A DNA stretch of 64,000 nucleotides from Brasenia schreberi (GCA_036023115.1 JAYKKT010000074.1:7254501-7318500), one strand, 5' to 3'. Positions 34,188 to 46,136 are shown, counted from the first letter of the stretch. Notes: a model not told the origin generated them from the sequence alone. A program made the numbers and translations.

Positions 34188-35224
34188 TGTCACGAGACCA
34201 GGATGCTGGGGTGCGCCCCCGCATGCCCCCTACCTAAGCCCTGGAGCGCACGCCCGTGTGCCGCACATTCGGAGCTTCACCGCGACGCATGTAAACCCCT
34301 TTTCAGTATGCATGTCTCTTGTACGTGTGTGTTTGTGGTTTGTGTGTTGAGTCCTTGTAAGCTCGAGCAAGTGTTATAAGCTTGGGCGAGTCTAAGTCAT
34401 AACCTAGGTTGCCTTGAGTCCATCGGAGCTTAGTGTTAGGGGTCAGTTTAGTTCAGACCAGGTACAGTCGTTATTGGATGCTTACAGCAGCACTCGGGTG
34501 ACAAGCACCGTGACAGGGAGCTGAGGAGGCGCACCTGACCGTGGAGGGAGGTGAAGAGGCGCAGGCTTTATGCCCTGGCGCGGGCGTTATCGCATGACGC
34601 CTGTCCGTTGCAAGGGCACCAGGCGGGCGTTATGACGGACAGCTGGTGCGTGGTGCTGTGAAGAAGTCGAACCACCCTAGGAGCTCAAGGGCCACCTGAG
34701 GGCGTTACAACTGAACCAGATGGGGGTGCCTTTAAAAGGGCACGGGTGCCACTAGGTGAGGCTAGTCCCCGGATAAGAGTGAGATTCCATTGCACTATGA
34801 GTGAGATCCACGAGTGGCTTGTGAGCGCATTGTCGTGTAACTGGGCGGGAGGAATTCTCTACTAGGACCTTGGTGAAGGACCTTAACTAGTTAGGGCAAG
34901 GGTGTGTGAGTCAAGACTGTGTAGATGTGAGTAGTCCATTGATGTATGGAGCCAGTTGTATCAAGTTGGCAATGAATTAAAGTAAGTGTGCCTATTTTTC
35001 TTCCTTCCTAAGTCTCTTGTATTGATTTTCAAAGGGGCGTGGACTTGTGGGAAGTGCACCATAGAAGAGGAGGTTCCACTGGGCGTTGGCGGGTGACTGA
35101 GTCAAGGACGTGCAGCAGCCATGTGCGCGCCAAAGGGGGGAGGCTTAAAGGACCACGGAGCTGGTTCTTGCCATCACAGGTAGGGAGTTTCGAAAAATTG
35201 AATTTTGAAATTCGACCCATGAAG
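34188..35224 (+). repeat. 5' LTR
   Basis: The LTR begins tgtcacgagaccaggatg and ends near cccatgaag, where the other LTR has gtatgaca. A likely TATA-type signal is cctttaaaagggcac at about 34730-34744. It carries about 21 extra bases near 34785-34805 (ttccattgcactatgagtga) absent from the 3' LTR. Confidence 0.93.
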
Positions 35225-35226
35225 TT

Positions 35227-35239
35227 TGGTATCAGAGCC
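35227..35239 (+). other. primer binding site, tRNA-iMet
   Basis: The sequence tggtatcagagcc, two bases after the 5' LTR, is the exact complement of the 3' end of plant initiator-Met tRNA including CCA, as in most plant Ty3 elements. Confidence 0.95.
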
Positions 35240-36027
35240 TCATTGTTTAATTCGACGCCATTTGATCCATAAAATCGATTAAACATACGTTTGGGATCGA
35301 ATCGCAAGTAGACAGAAAATTCTACTGAAATTTTTTTTGTAGATTTTCTGATTCGATTGTGTACAGGCTAAGTTGATTGAAAGGAGGGGAAATCTGTTTC
35401 AATCCAACGAGATTTTATCCAAGTGTGATAGAGTGTACTCACTTCTGGAAAATCACAGAAGGAGCTGCTCGAAAATAGCAGCTAAAGAGGACCAAAAAAC
35501 CAGAAAATTCGAATATGAACTTTTGCTGTAATCTGTGAAGAACGGGTTGGTATTGGTGAATTTTGGACTAACAAATTGCTTTTTAGTGCCAAAGCATCAA
35601 GTACAAGATCAGGAGTACACGGGACAGCCATGCCTTGCCGGAAAATGAGAAGAATTCTGTCGAAAAATCCATATCGAGAAGTTGCTACAGACTGTTATAG
35701 AAAATCCTGAAATGGAGTTTTGTTGTTTTGCATAGCAGATTTTACTGAGCAAATCTAGGCAGAATTGTCCTAAATTTGGTGTGTACACCCCCTGTATATC
35801 ATAGAAGTTCACAGTTGGTTTGAATTTTATATTTGGTGTCTGTAAGTGCTTGAAATCGGGTCTGTAACTTGGCCAAAAACCAGCTGTGCATAGTCTATTT
35901 TTCTGCAACAGTTCGGTTCGAGTCTCTGATTTTTTGTTCTTTTCGGGTTTGTTGTGCCCCGACTTTGTGTCTGTACTCTGTAAAAAGTCCAACACAAGAC
36001 AAGTATGGGAAAAATAGAAGAGGAGCA

Positions 36028-37020
36028 ATGGAAGACGCCAGTTCCTTCCAACGAATTGAAGCCAAAGATGTCTTGGTGCAAATTCTGCAAAGATTGGATT
36101 TAATGCAAGTCACCCAGACGGAGATGCAGCTCAACCAAGATTCTATGAAGGAAAGTCAAGCACAACTAGTCGTGCAGGTGGCCCGTTTGCAGAAATAGCC
36201 CATGCATGAATTCACCGAGCCGGAGGTCCGACAACAGGAGCATAGTCCTGGTTCTTCAATAGGTTTGCATGAAACGGCACGCGACTCTAACTTTGCTTGC
36301 TCAAAACTGAAAGTTCCTGAACCAATACCGTTTGGAGGGGTTCGAGATAGGAAATCCCTGAAAATTTTCCTATAAGACTTGGAGCAATACTTGAGCATAT
36401 CCCAGGTAGCTGAACATAGCCGAGTGCTAGTTGCTACGTTGTTTTTGAGAGATGATGGAAAGGTTTGGTGGCGCACATGTGAGGTTGTTGCTGCTAATGG
36501 TGGTGCCGCTCTTCCATCGACATGGGAAGAATTTCGCAACGAACTACGGAGTTAGTTCACACCTACGAATTGTAACCACAGGACTCGAGAGCTTCTTATG
36601 AAGCTCAAGTGCACGGGTACTCTCCATGAGTACGTGCAGTGTTTCAGCTCATTGCTATTAGACATTCAAGACATGACCGAGGTAGATAAGATGTTCTACT
36701 TTGAGTAGGGACTTCAACCTTGGGCTGAGGTTGAGCTTAGACGAAGGTGCCCTTCAACCATAATAGAAGCCATGTCAGTCATGAAAAGCTTTGTAGACCT
36801 TCACTCTACAAAGAACGATGATTCCAAGAAAAAGGATAAGAAAACCGAGTCAGGGAAAGGTAAAAACAAGAGATGGAAGAAAAAGAAGAGTTCCTCCAAA
36901 GGTTTCAAAGAAGGTTCGGGAGGATCTAAGAAAGGCAAGGATGGACCACGAGAGGAGGCTAAACCACAAGGCACATGTTTTATATGTAAGGGCCTCACCT
37001 TATGAGATTTTGTCCCAATA
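36028..37020 (+). pseudogene. gag region of the Ty3 element
   Basis: The ATG at 36028 starts MEDASSFQRIEAKD, with a coiled-coil-like stretch and a stop at 36196. The gag core follows in pieces (FGGVRDRKSLKIFL, TWEEFRNELRS, FTPTNCNHRTRELLMKLK) with several stops. A lysine-rich segment then precedes a CCHC-like knuckle, CFICKG, where a one-base shift breaks the frame near 36990-37000 (the final C is in FCPNKAK). The product would package element RNA. Confidence 0.85.
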
Positions 37021-40000
37021 AGGCAAAAATGGCTGCCATTACTATCGAAGAAGAGACGGCGGGTGCCAACACTAGCACCAGTGCCCAGGCCACCTCATTC
37101 CAACTCTTGGGTGCAGCGTGTGTAAGGGATGAACCGCGTCGAAACTTGATCTTCGTTGAGGCGCATATAGGCACCATTGTAGTACGTGCCCTAGCTGATA
37201 CAGGTGCTTCCCATTCGATTATCTCCATTGAACTAGCCACACAGTGGGGTTTAAGGCTAGAACATTCTGAACAAAGGTTGAAGACGGTCAATACGAACGC
37301 AAATAGAGTGGCTGGAATAGCAAGAGCATGCTGTGTCCGAATTGGGTGTTGGAATGGTAGCTTAGATTTCATAGTCAGCACGATGGATGACTTTGGAGTA
37401 GTGCTAGGCTGTGACTTCTTCCGTACGTCCAACATGATGACAGCACCGCACCTTGGTGGATTGGTGTGTATGGTTCCCTCATAACCCGGGTTCATACCTT
37501 AGTGTGACTCAGGTATGACTCCCAAAACCCCAACCTGTGGAGCAATGTGTTTATCAGCTATGCAGCTCAAAACCGGGCTACGAAAAGGACACCCCATGAT
37601 GCTCACGATTTTGAGAGAAGATGAAATGGATCTAGGAGAGAATGGGATTCCATAGGAGATTGAGCAAGTATTGCTCACATTCCAAGATGTTATGCCACCA
37701 GAACTCCTCAAAAGTCTACCTCTTAGGCAGAGTACATACCATGAGATTGTGTTGGAATCGGGGGCGAAGGCACATCCCAAGCCGCATATAGGATGAGTCC
37801 TCATAAGTTAGAGGAGTTAAGGAAACAGTTGGGGGAGCTCCTGGAAGCCGGTATGATACAACCTTCTAAATCACCCTTTGGTTCGCCAGTATTGTTCCAA
37901 AAGAAGTTAGATGGTTCCCTACGAATGTACGTAGATTACTGAGCACTAAACAAAGTAACGGTAAAGGACTGTTACCCAATCCCCTTAGTAGCTAATCTCT
38001 TCGACAGACTCGGAGGGTTCATAAAAATGGACCTTAGGTTAGGCTATTGACAGGTGAGGATAGCACCTAGGATGAGGCCAAAACAGTCATGGTGACATGG
38101 TATGGGGCATACGAGTTTCTTGTGATACCTTTCGGGCTTACAAATGCACCTGCAACCTTCTGTAGACTGATGAACGAAGTATTGGCTGGGTTTATTGATG
38201 AATTTGTGGTTGTATATCTCGATGATATTGTGATCTATAGTCAGAGCCTAGAGGAGCACATTTAACATCTCACAGCAATATTTGAGAGACTTAGATCACA
38301 CTCCCTCTATGTGAAAAGGGAGAAAAGTGAATTCGTAAGGAACACAATCACTTTTCAGGGGCACATCATCGGCAAAGGTGAGATCCGCATGGACCTCAAG
38401 AAAGTCCGTGCCATTGAGGGTTGGGAAACTCCATGAGATGTTGGTGAGTTACGGAGTTTTCTTGGTTTAGCAAACTGTTATCGGAAGTTTATCCGAGACT
38501 TTTCAAAGATTGCTACACCGTTGATTGAGTTGTTGAAGAAAGAGAGAACTTGGGAATGGACGCCCAAGTGAGTAGAATCCTTTGAAGAACTCAAAGCCTT
38601 GATATGTAAGGAACCTGTGCTATGCCTTTCAGACTTCACTAAACCCTTTGAGGTATACACGGATGCGAGTGACCGAGCACTCGGTGGTGTTCTGACCCAA
38701 GATGGGCATCCCATAGCTTTCGAGAGTAGGAAGCTGAAGGACGCGGAGACTCGGTATCCCGCGCATGAAAAGGAGTTGCTGGCAGTCGTACATTGCCTTT
38801 AGATATGGTGAATCTATCTCATAGGAACCCACTTCACTGTTTTAATAGATAATGTGGCAAATACCTTTTTCAAGACCCAAAAGAAGCTCAACATACGCCG
38901 GACACGTTGGCTTGAGACCTTGGAAGAGTATGATTTTGACTGAGTATATAGGTCAGGCAAAGAGAACGCCGTAGCTGACGTATTAAGTTGAAAGAGGGTA
39001 GAGACCCTTTGTGCCATTACCAGAGTACGTGGGGAAATGTATGATCGAGTAAGGCAAGTCATTAACGAGGATACCTCGTATATGCACATAATGACTCAAG
39101 TGAAGACTAGTGTGACAGACAAGTATGATATCAGGGATGGTTTGGTTTGGACCAAGACCCGACGACTGTTCATACCTGAAGCAGGTGACTTGAGGCAAAT
39201 ACTTATGCGCGAGATACACGACGCAGAGTACGCTGGACATCCAGGAATAGATCGTACCATCGCCCTTCTTGCACGCGGGTATTACTGGCCCCACATGGTG
39301 CGTGACGTAGCTAACTATATATGAATGTGTCCTACCTGTCAGCAAAACAAAGTGGAGCATCAACGACCCAAGAGGTTGCTCCAACCTCTTCCGATCCTAG
39401 AGAGACCGTGGAAGTCAGTTTTCATAGATTTTATCTTAGGCTTACCGCATCGCTTCTCAAAGTATGATATATTTATGCCAGCACCTCGAGAGTGCAGTGC
39501 GAAGGAGACTGCATGCCTATTCTTAAAAAATGTGGTGAAGCATTTTGGAGTGCCAGAAGAGATCGTCAGTGATCATGATGCTCGCTTTACGAGTCGGTTA
39601 TGGATTGAGCTATTCAGACTGATAGGAATCCATCTCCTATTCTCATCATCTCAGCATCCGTAAACCGACAGATAGACGAAATGACTCAACGCGATGCTTG
39701 AAAAATATATACGCCACTATGTTTCAGTGAGTCAGAGAAACTGGGTGTTACTCCTCGAAGTGGCGCAATACAACTACAATTCTCACAAGAGTTCAGTTAC
39801 TAGGAAGAGTCCATTCGAGCTTACATTGGGATGACAACCATTAGGACCCTTAGAGCTTGTACTTAGGGATGGGACAACGAGTTGTCCAGCAGTCGTGCGA
39901 GAGGTACGCGATCGACAGACCCTGTACAAAGAAGTAAAGTTTTCACTTGAGAGAGCGAGGGCCCGAATGGTGAAACAGGCTAATAAGCATCGGCATGATG

Positions 40001-40428
40001 TTGAGTTCGAGATTGGAGACCATGTTTGGCTTCAGATACCTAAGTATATCCGGAAGCATGTGTACAAGGGTAGTCACATGGGGTTGAAGCCGAAGTATGA
40101 CGGACCGTTCAGAGTGATACAACGGATAGGCAAAGTTGCTTACAAACTGGAGTTACCAGATCGACTGAAGATTCATCTAGTTATCTATGTATCTCAGCTG
40201 AAGAAGTACTTCGAAGATCCACAGAAGCTTGATCGCAGACCTCCACCCTTGGTTAGACAGGATATTCCAACTGTCGAGACAGTAATGGCACATAGAGTGC
40301 AGGGCGCAGGACCGCGGCGGCAGACACAAGCGCAAACGATGACTCGTGGGTGCTATGCGCACAACTTTGACAATACGAGCAGATGCTACGCGACTACCAC
40401 GCGACCTCGAGGACGAGTTCGGATTTAG
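37002..40428 (+). pseudogene. pol region: protease, RT, RNase H, integrase
   Basis: The order is protease with ADTGASHSII (37200 region); reverse transcriptase with FGLTNAPATF and YLDD at 38213-38226; RNase H with FEVYTDASDRALGGVL (about 38650); integrase with an HHCC finger (REIHD, AGHPG, CPTC; 39210-39340) and core motifs VFIDFI and IVSDHDARF; and a C-terminal part with FEIGDHVW and YDGPFRVIQRI. More than ten premature stops are scattered from 37940 to 39830, many of them TAG or TGA at positions where relatives have Trp, Gln or Arg. In the integrase core about a dozen residues appear deleted before RFSKY. It is not functional. Confidence 0.93.
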
Positions 40429-40429
40429 T

Positions 40430-40439
40430 TGGGGAGAAT
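40430..40439 (+). other. polypurine tract
   Basis: A short purine-rich stretch (ttggggagaa) directly precedes the 3' LTR, the normal site for plus-strand priming. Confidence 0.75.
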
Positions 40440-41433
40440 TGTCACGAGACCAGGATGTTGGGGTGCACCCCTGCGCGCCCCCTACCTAAGCCCTAGCGCA
40501 CACGCCTGCGCGCCGCACATCCGGAGCTTTATTGCGACGCGTGTAAACCCCTTTTCAATATGCATGTCTCTTGTACGTGTGTGTTTGTGGTTTGTGTGTT
40601 GAGTCCTTGTAAGCTCGAGCAAGTGTTATAAGCTTGGATGAGTCTAAGTCATAGCCTAGGTTACCTTGAGTCCATCGGGGCTTAGTGTTAGGGGTCGGTT
40701 CAGTTCAAACCAGGTACAACCATTACTGGATGGTTACAGCAGCACTCGGGTGACAGGCGCCGTGACAGGGAGCTAAGGAGGCGCACCTGACCGTGGAGGG
40801 AGCTGAAGAGGCGCAGGCGTTACGCCCTGTCACCTGTCCGTTGCAAGGGCGCCAGGCGGGTATTACGACGGATAGCTGGTGCGTGGTGCTGTGGAGAAGC
40901 CGAACCACCCTGGGAGCTCAAGGGCCACCTGAGGGCGTTACAACTGGACCAGATGGGGGTGCCTTTAAAAGGGCACGGGTGCTACTAGGGTGAGGCTAGT
41001 CCCGGGATGAGAGTGAGATCCACGAGTGGCTTTGTGAGCGCATTGCCGTGTGGCTGGGCGGGAGGAATTCTCTGCTAGGACCTTGGTGAAGGACCTTAAC
41101 TAGGTAGGGCAAGGGTGCGTGAGTCAAGACTGTGTGGATGTGTGCAGTCCACCGATGTATGGAGCCAGTTGTATCAAGTTGGCAATAAATTAAAGTAAGT
41201 GTGCCTGCTTCTCTTCCTAAGTCTCTTGTGTTGGTTTTTAAAGGGGCGTGGACTTGTGGGAAGTGCACCGTGGAAGAGGAGGTTTCACTGGGCGTTGGTG
41301 GGCAGCTGAGTCAAGGATGTGCAGCAGCCCTGTGCGCGCCAAATGGAGGAGGCTGAAAAGACTACGGAGCTGGTTCTTGCCATCACATATAAGGAGTTTT
41401 AAAAAATTGAATTTTGAAATTTGACGTATGACA
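40440..41433 (+). repeat. 3' LTR
   Basis: The LTR starts tgtcacgagaccaggatg and ends gacgtatgaca, followed by the target copy gaatc. It is about 43 bp shorter than the 5' LTR because of at least two small indels (near 40815-40840 and 41005). Confidence 0.93.
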
Positions 41434-41522
41434 GAATCCAATATTTACTAACTAAAAAAATCTGTATCTGCGAGATAATCCGAAAGCGGGGGCACCCTCC
41501 AATCTCGACGCTCGCTTCTCTT

Positions 41523-42375
41523 ATGACTCTCTCCGTCTCACTTCCACACCAAGCCAGTGGTGCCACCGGGACGGTGGTTCCGCTCTTCTCCGACGCCGCA
41601 TCTCAGTCATCGCCTCTGGTAACTCTCCGGCCCCTCCGAGACCGCCGGAGTTTCCTTCCACAGCATTAAGCCGCAGGTGAACTCAAGTTCCTCCATTTTC
41701 AATTCCCTCCCCTTTGTCCATTGTCATGTTCTGAATGTTTTTTATATGTTGATGGATATCGAAAGGAGATTATCCTGAGGAGCAGCGAAATCGCGGTCCT
41801 AGCTGCCCTCTTTAATTTCAGGTATCTATATATGACAATGTTTAGTTTCAGTTCTGCAATTCGATTGAATTCTCCTTACAATCTCGAAGTCCCCCCAACC
41901 CCCTTTTGTATCAATCTATCTATGTGTGTCTGGGTGTGAAGTGGGAAGAAGCCAAACTATTTGGGGGTGCAAAAGAAAACTCCAGCTTTAGTACTGTGTC
42001 CTGCCACGAAGAACTGCATTTACCACAAGGGAGGAGCTCAATGACCCTGACCATTATGCACCACCATGGTATTTTAGTTTTTCTTTCTCTTTTTTTTTAT
42101 TTACTAGTGAATTCCATGTCGACAATGAAGAGTGATGAAATCATGTTCAATTCGTTTTTTACTGTTTGATTAGGAATTACAACCCTGAAGATGGGCGTGG
42201 TAGGAAAAAAACCCAGTGAGTAGAGAAGTTGCCATGGCTAATGACTACTGATTCTGCGATTCCTTTATTTTCTTTTTTTCAGATAGAATCGACGAAGCCA
42301 GATAATTTTACTCCTCATATCATTGAGAAGCGAGACGACTACGTCCTGGCGGAGTATGAGAGTCCCATTTTTGGG
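41523..42375 (+). pseudogene. DUF1499-family plastid protein gene, frameshifted and 3'-truncated
   Basis: Five exon-like pieces occur in order with GT-AG signals. Exon 1 from ATG 41523 (MTLSVSLPHQASGATGTVV) is Ser/Thr-rich like a transit peptide. Exon 2 (about 41752-41821) reads ILRSSEIAVLAALFNF. Exon 3 (41942-42068) reads KKPNYLGVQKKTPALVLCPA and TKNCI and then, one frame over, EELNDPDHYAPPW. Exon 4 (from 42174) reads NYNPEDGRGRKK and, after another shift, SREVAMA. Exon 5 (42283-42375) reads IESTKPDNFTPHIIEKRDDY, with LAEYESPIFG before gtaag. Splice phases fit (AG/T joins exons 2-3; TG/G joins 3-4). This matches the plant DUF1499 family by recall. The final exon is not found downstream. Exon 1 hits a stop before its donor. 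The right LTR ends only 90 bp upstream. Confidence 0.82.
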
Positions 42376-42986
42376 GTAAGACTCGTGGCACTTGTGCAGG
42401 CATAGTGTAAGCATCGTCGTACACAAAAATCACAGCCGTTCAGATCAATGTGCACTCAATTGCACCAAATCAAAGCCATCCAAATCACATTCTCTGAATC
42501 TCCAATACCTCACAGTTGTTTTATTTTCCTATTTTGTGGTTAGAGGAAACCGCACCGGATTATGAGGCTTAGTCGCAACCTAGCAACATAAAACTCCAAA
42601 GCTGAAGAGTGGAGACCCAAGCATCCAAGGTCCTTTCTACTAGGCTAAGCCCTCGTCCTCTGTAGCCTCGGACGAAACCAAAACCAATCCTTCTCCCACA
42701 CCAAATGGGTTGACTCTTAAAGTATCCAACGATAGAGATGTTTATATAAAATTATGTGTCAAAAGACATTATGTATTTACCACTATCATGTATATATATA
42801 AATATATATAGAGAATAGTTGCATAATGTTTAAATTACATGATTTTATATCAACATTTTCATCGATCGATTTTTGAGATAAATATTGAAGATTTAGATTA
42901 TTTTATTTAATACATATGGTACATAAAATGTAAAGTAGAAAAGTACAATGGGTACTTATAATTTAAATATCTAACATTGAAATTGG

Positions 42987-42987
<1 letters not shown>

Positions 42988-43038
<51 letters not shown>
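42988..43038. repeat. (TA)n microsatellite
   Basis: Uninterrupted TA tract of about 51 bases. Confidence 0.97.
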
Positions 43039-43043
<5 letters not shown>

Positions 43044-43114
43044 ATATGCATAATGTCTTTTGGTGCATAATCTTTTATAAATACCTTTATTGTTAGATCT
43101 TTGAGATGCATCTA

Positions 43115-43194
<80 letters not shown>
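43115..43194. repeat. (AC)n-(AT)n microsatellite
   Basis: About 12 bases of AC pass into about 68 bases of AT. Confidence 0.97.
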
Positions 43195-43197
<3 letters not shown>

Positions 43198-43387
43198 TAT
43201 ATGGAGTGAGGTAGTTGCATAATGTTTAAATTGCATGATCTTACTAAAATATCTCAACTGTTTTACCTTTAAGATCAACAATGGATGTTTGAATTACTTT
43301 AGATTTAATGCAAACTAGAAAAGTATAATTACATTTTAATTCAAATCTCTAATGCTGATTATGCACTGAAAAATGTTATGCATTTAC

Positions 43388-43390
<3 letters not shown>

Positions 43391-43427
<37 letters not shown>
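43391..43427. repeat. (AT)n microsatellite
   Basis: AT tract of about 37 bases after tttaccac. Confidence 0.95.
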
Positions 43428-43431
<4 letters not shown>

Positions 43432-43838
43432 TAAAGTTAAGGAGCCATCTCAAGTTCAACTTGTCTAGCTTGTGACTCTCCTCACCTTAAATGAGCAAAA
43501 CTAAAAAGCAATGAAAGCAACAATCTCATGAGACTAGCCCCCAAACAGGCCCAATTAGCTCGTTATAAATACTTGTAGGAACCAAAAAGAAAATCTGGTT
43601 TTTGTTAAGCCGGTTGTTTTGCATGATCTCACTAGGATTGCTTCAGTTATTTTTGCTGCTGTTCTTCTGAAAAACAATCCATCTCTTTCTCCTCTAGATC
43701 CTCTTAGCTATTGCAAGTTCAAAGCGATTATCACCACCCCCTCTTCCCTTGTGCGCGTGCTCTTTCGATCCATGCAATATGTTCCCTTTGTCATATGGCA
43801 TCCTAATACCAATAAGAATCGACTCGATGGAACTTCAT

Positions 43839-43958
43839 GACAGGAAACAGAAGATCCTGATTGACGAAAGTATAAGAAAGATGATCAAGATGGAAGAAGA
43901 CAGGAAACAAAAGTACGTGATTGACGAAAGGATAAAAAAGATGATCAGGATGGAAAAA
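43839..43958 (+). repeat. 60-bp in-frame tandem repeat, coding-like
   Basis: Two 60-base units encode DRKQKILIDESIRKMIKMEE and DRKQKYVIDERIKKMIRMEK in an open frame (43749-43982). Substitutions keep the charged heptad-like pattern, so it could be a fragment of a coiled-coil protein exon. The frame ends NAQCLR and a stop. No family recognised. Confidence 0.5.
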
Positions 43959-44191
43959 TTTAATGCACAGTGCTTGAGATGAATCGCGTGGAAACGGATA
44001 GACGTGGTGTTATGAATATTTCACATACTTCAGAAACAGAAGCTTCAAACAAGAAAAAACATTAGAAATAAGAAAGTTAAGCCATATATACATTAGTATT
44101 TCAAAGAATGTTCACGATGCCGAAGTCTCTATACTATGGCCATATTTCTCGTCTCTTGGATCAATATGCTCACGAAATGCCCACTTAGAAC

Positions 44192-44563
44192 TAGGCATGG
44201 CTGGTTCTCAGTAAGCCGGAGACGGTAGTTCCGAACCATTGGTTTCGGTTTTTCTATAATTAGGAACTGGAATAGAATAGGGATTGGGCTGGGCTTGTTA
44301 TGGTTCTAAATCGGAACCACCGGCTTCCGTTTCAGTTTTAGTATTAGCCACCTAAAACGGGAAAAATTGGTAAATTTTTTGAAATTAAAAAATTTGAAAC
44401 CCACCGTTTAGAAGTGTTTGTTCCAGTTTCAGCGTGGTTTTGGTTATGTTGACGGTGAAACTAAAACCGAACCAGGTGGCCTATGGTTCCGGTTTCAGCT
44501 GTTTCCTGCCCCAGTTCGGTTTCGGGTGAAAGCTTTGGGACGGTTCCAGTCCAGTCATGTCTA
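44192..44563. mobile_element. hAT-like MITE, 372 bp
   Basis: The ends are inverted: taggcatggctgg on the left and the complement of ccagtcatgtcta on the right (three mismatches). The flanks acttagaac (44183-44191) and acttgaac (44564-44571) look like an 8-bp target duplication with a one-base indel. The interior is degenerate ggttccggtt/aaccgaacc repeats, with no coding capacity. This layout is typical of plant non-autonomous hAT elements. It is unlike the CGTATCG family at 573 and 1817. Confidence 0.65.
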
Positions 44564-44812
44564 ACTTGAACAGGTATTACATTACCTGGAGGGAGGCTAG
44601 GAAAAGTAGTGCACTGGAAAGAACTAAGTTTAATCTGTGTTCGTTCTTTCTTAGCACGTAGGTACAGCTAAAACCACTCTGTAATGGGGGTTTAGTTGTG
44701 ACAGTTAAGGGATGAGGAAGGGGCCTACCGAAAGGTAGGATAGATCGTTTTCTTCTTGGTGCAATAGGGAGGTCAGAGTTTGAGGGAATGGCGAAGTACC
44801 CGAGACCGAGGA

Positions 44813-44814
<2 letters not shown>

Positions 44815-44846
<32 letters not shown>
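44815..44846. repeat. (AC)16 microsatellite
   Basis: Uninterrupted AC tract of 32 bases. Confidence 0.96.
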
Positions 44847-44851
<5 letters not shown>

Positions 44852-45531
44852 CTTTAGAAAACTAATAAGCAAATGTGTTACGATTAGCAATACCCAAGTT
44901 TGGTTCTATTTTTTAAGATCAAGTGCGCATTAAAACGTGGACTAGATTTGTAAGCATATATAATAAGCGATCTAAGAGCACTTAAAAAATGTATAACTTT
45001 TGATTAAAAAATGTAATTGAGTTGTTAATATCAGAATTTGGTAAAATAATTAATCAATCCCAACACACGACACAGCCTATACCTTCTCGAAGTATTTTAT
45101 AAATCATACTTAAATCACCATCAACCATCTTTCTTTTTCTTTTCCCGCTGTTTGATCTAATAAAATCCCATAGACTTGTCTTGTGCGGTTTACGATTTCT
45201 GTATGGCTTTCACTTACCAAAGCATTCGGGCGGTATTGCTAATGATTGTAAAATGGAAAAGATGCTTACATCTTATCGTAGATATTAATATATTTTGGCA
45301 TGCAAACTAAGATGGTTCTCTCAAAAGGACTAATATATTCGATTAAAAAACGCTCTTTTAGCTATTTCATTTGGTATTTTCGATGCAATTTTCGTATACA
45401 TAAAAGAGATGCACCAACCTTCATCTAACACTTTCAACTATATATATATAAAGAGTATTTCTATTACTCATGTCATCCAAAAGAAATGGATGGGCAGGTG
45501 TCAATGTGGACAGATCCAATCTCTCTCTCCC

Positions 45532-45649
<118 letters not shown>

Positions 45650-46136
45650 TGTAGGGGGTTGTGTCTTACGACATTAAATTATAGAACAAGTTTATTTAAT
45701 CAAGCACAGTCACGGGAAACGATTGTAAGAATTATAAAGTACATTAGTGAAATCATTCGATTGATAATTTATATAAAACTTGAGTGAGCATAGTTAAGTT
45801 GGACTTGTTTATAGAGTGCATGAGAAAGTTGCAACTTGTCTCTATCAATTTCCCCCTTCTCCTACACTATCCTCAGATATTGAAAAGCAAAAGCAACAGA
45901 TTTAGCTGCTTCCTTATTGTGTGTGAGTGTTTCGTTCTGCGCATACATGCCAACAATCGAATCTCATGGAAAATCCACTACAAATATCCTGCAACTGCAG
46001 CAACTACTCGAAATCGAACAACTAGTTTGTTTGATTCTCAGAACGACATTGAAACACTCTACACATTATATTATTTAGTTGCCATGGGATCTGCGTTTCT
46101 CTCAATGCATAAGATAGTCTTTGATGACCATCTACA

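Larger units (their letters stand above)
34188..41433 (+). mobile_element. Ty3/gypsy LTR retrotransposon, complete but degenerate
   Basis: The element is flanked by a 5-bp target duplication, gaatc (34183-34187 and 41434-41438). It has two LTRs of 1037 and 994 bp, a 13-base primer site for initiator-Met tRNA, a purine-rich tract, and gag, protease, reverse transcriptase, RNase H and integrase in Ty3 order. The wording of the integrase and its C-terminus resembles chromovirus elements, probably the Galadriel lineage (from recall). The LTRs differ at many positions, largely C/T or G/A, and the coding region has many stops, so this is an old insertion. Left LTR starts TGTCACGAG; right LTR ends ATGACA. 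Confidence 0.95.
42817..43427. repeat. two diverged copies of an AT-rich unit with (TA)n ends
   Basis: The phrase agttgcataatgtttaaatt occurs at about 42823 and 43212. Each is followed at about 150 bp by a similar aatttaaatatctaacattg / aattcaaatctctaatgctg and a (TA)n tract. A related phrase (aaatttaaatttctaatatt) is at about 11155-11175. This suggests a small non-coding MITE-like family. Confidence 0.6.

Noticed and set aside
42800..43430. CRISPR-like or satellite array
   Set aside because: There are only two diverged units plus microsatellites, and CRISPR is not expected in plant nuclear DNA.
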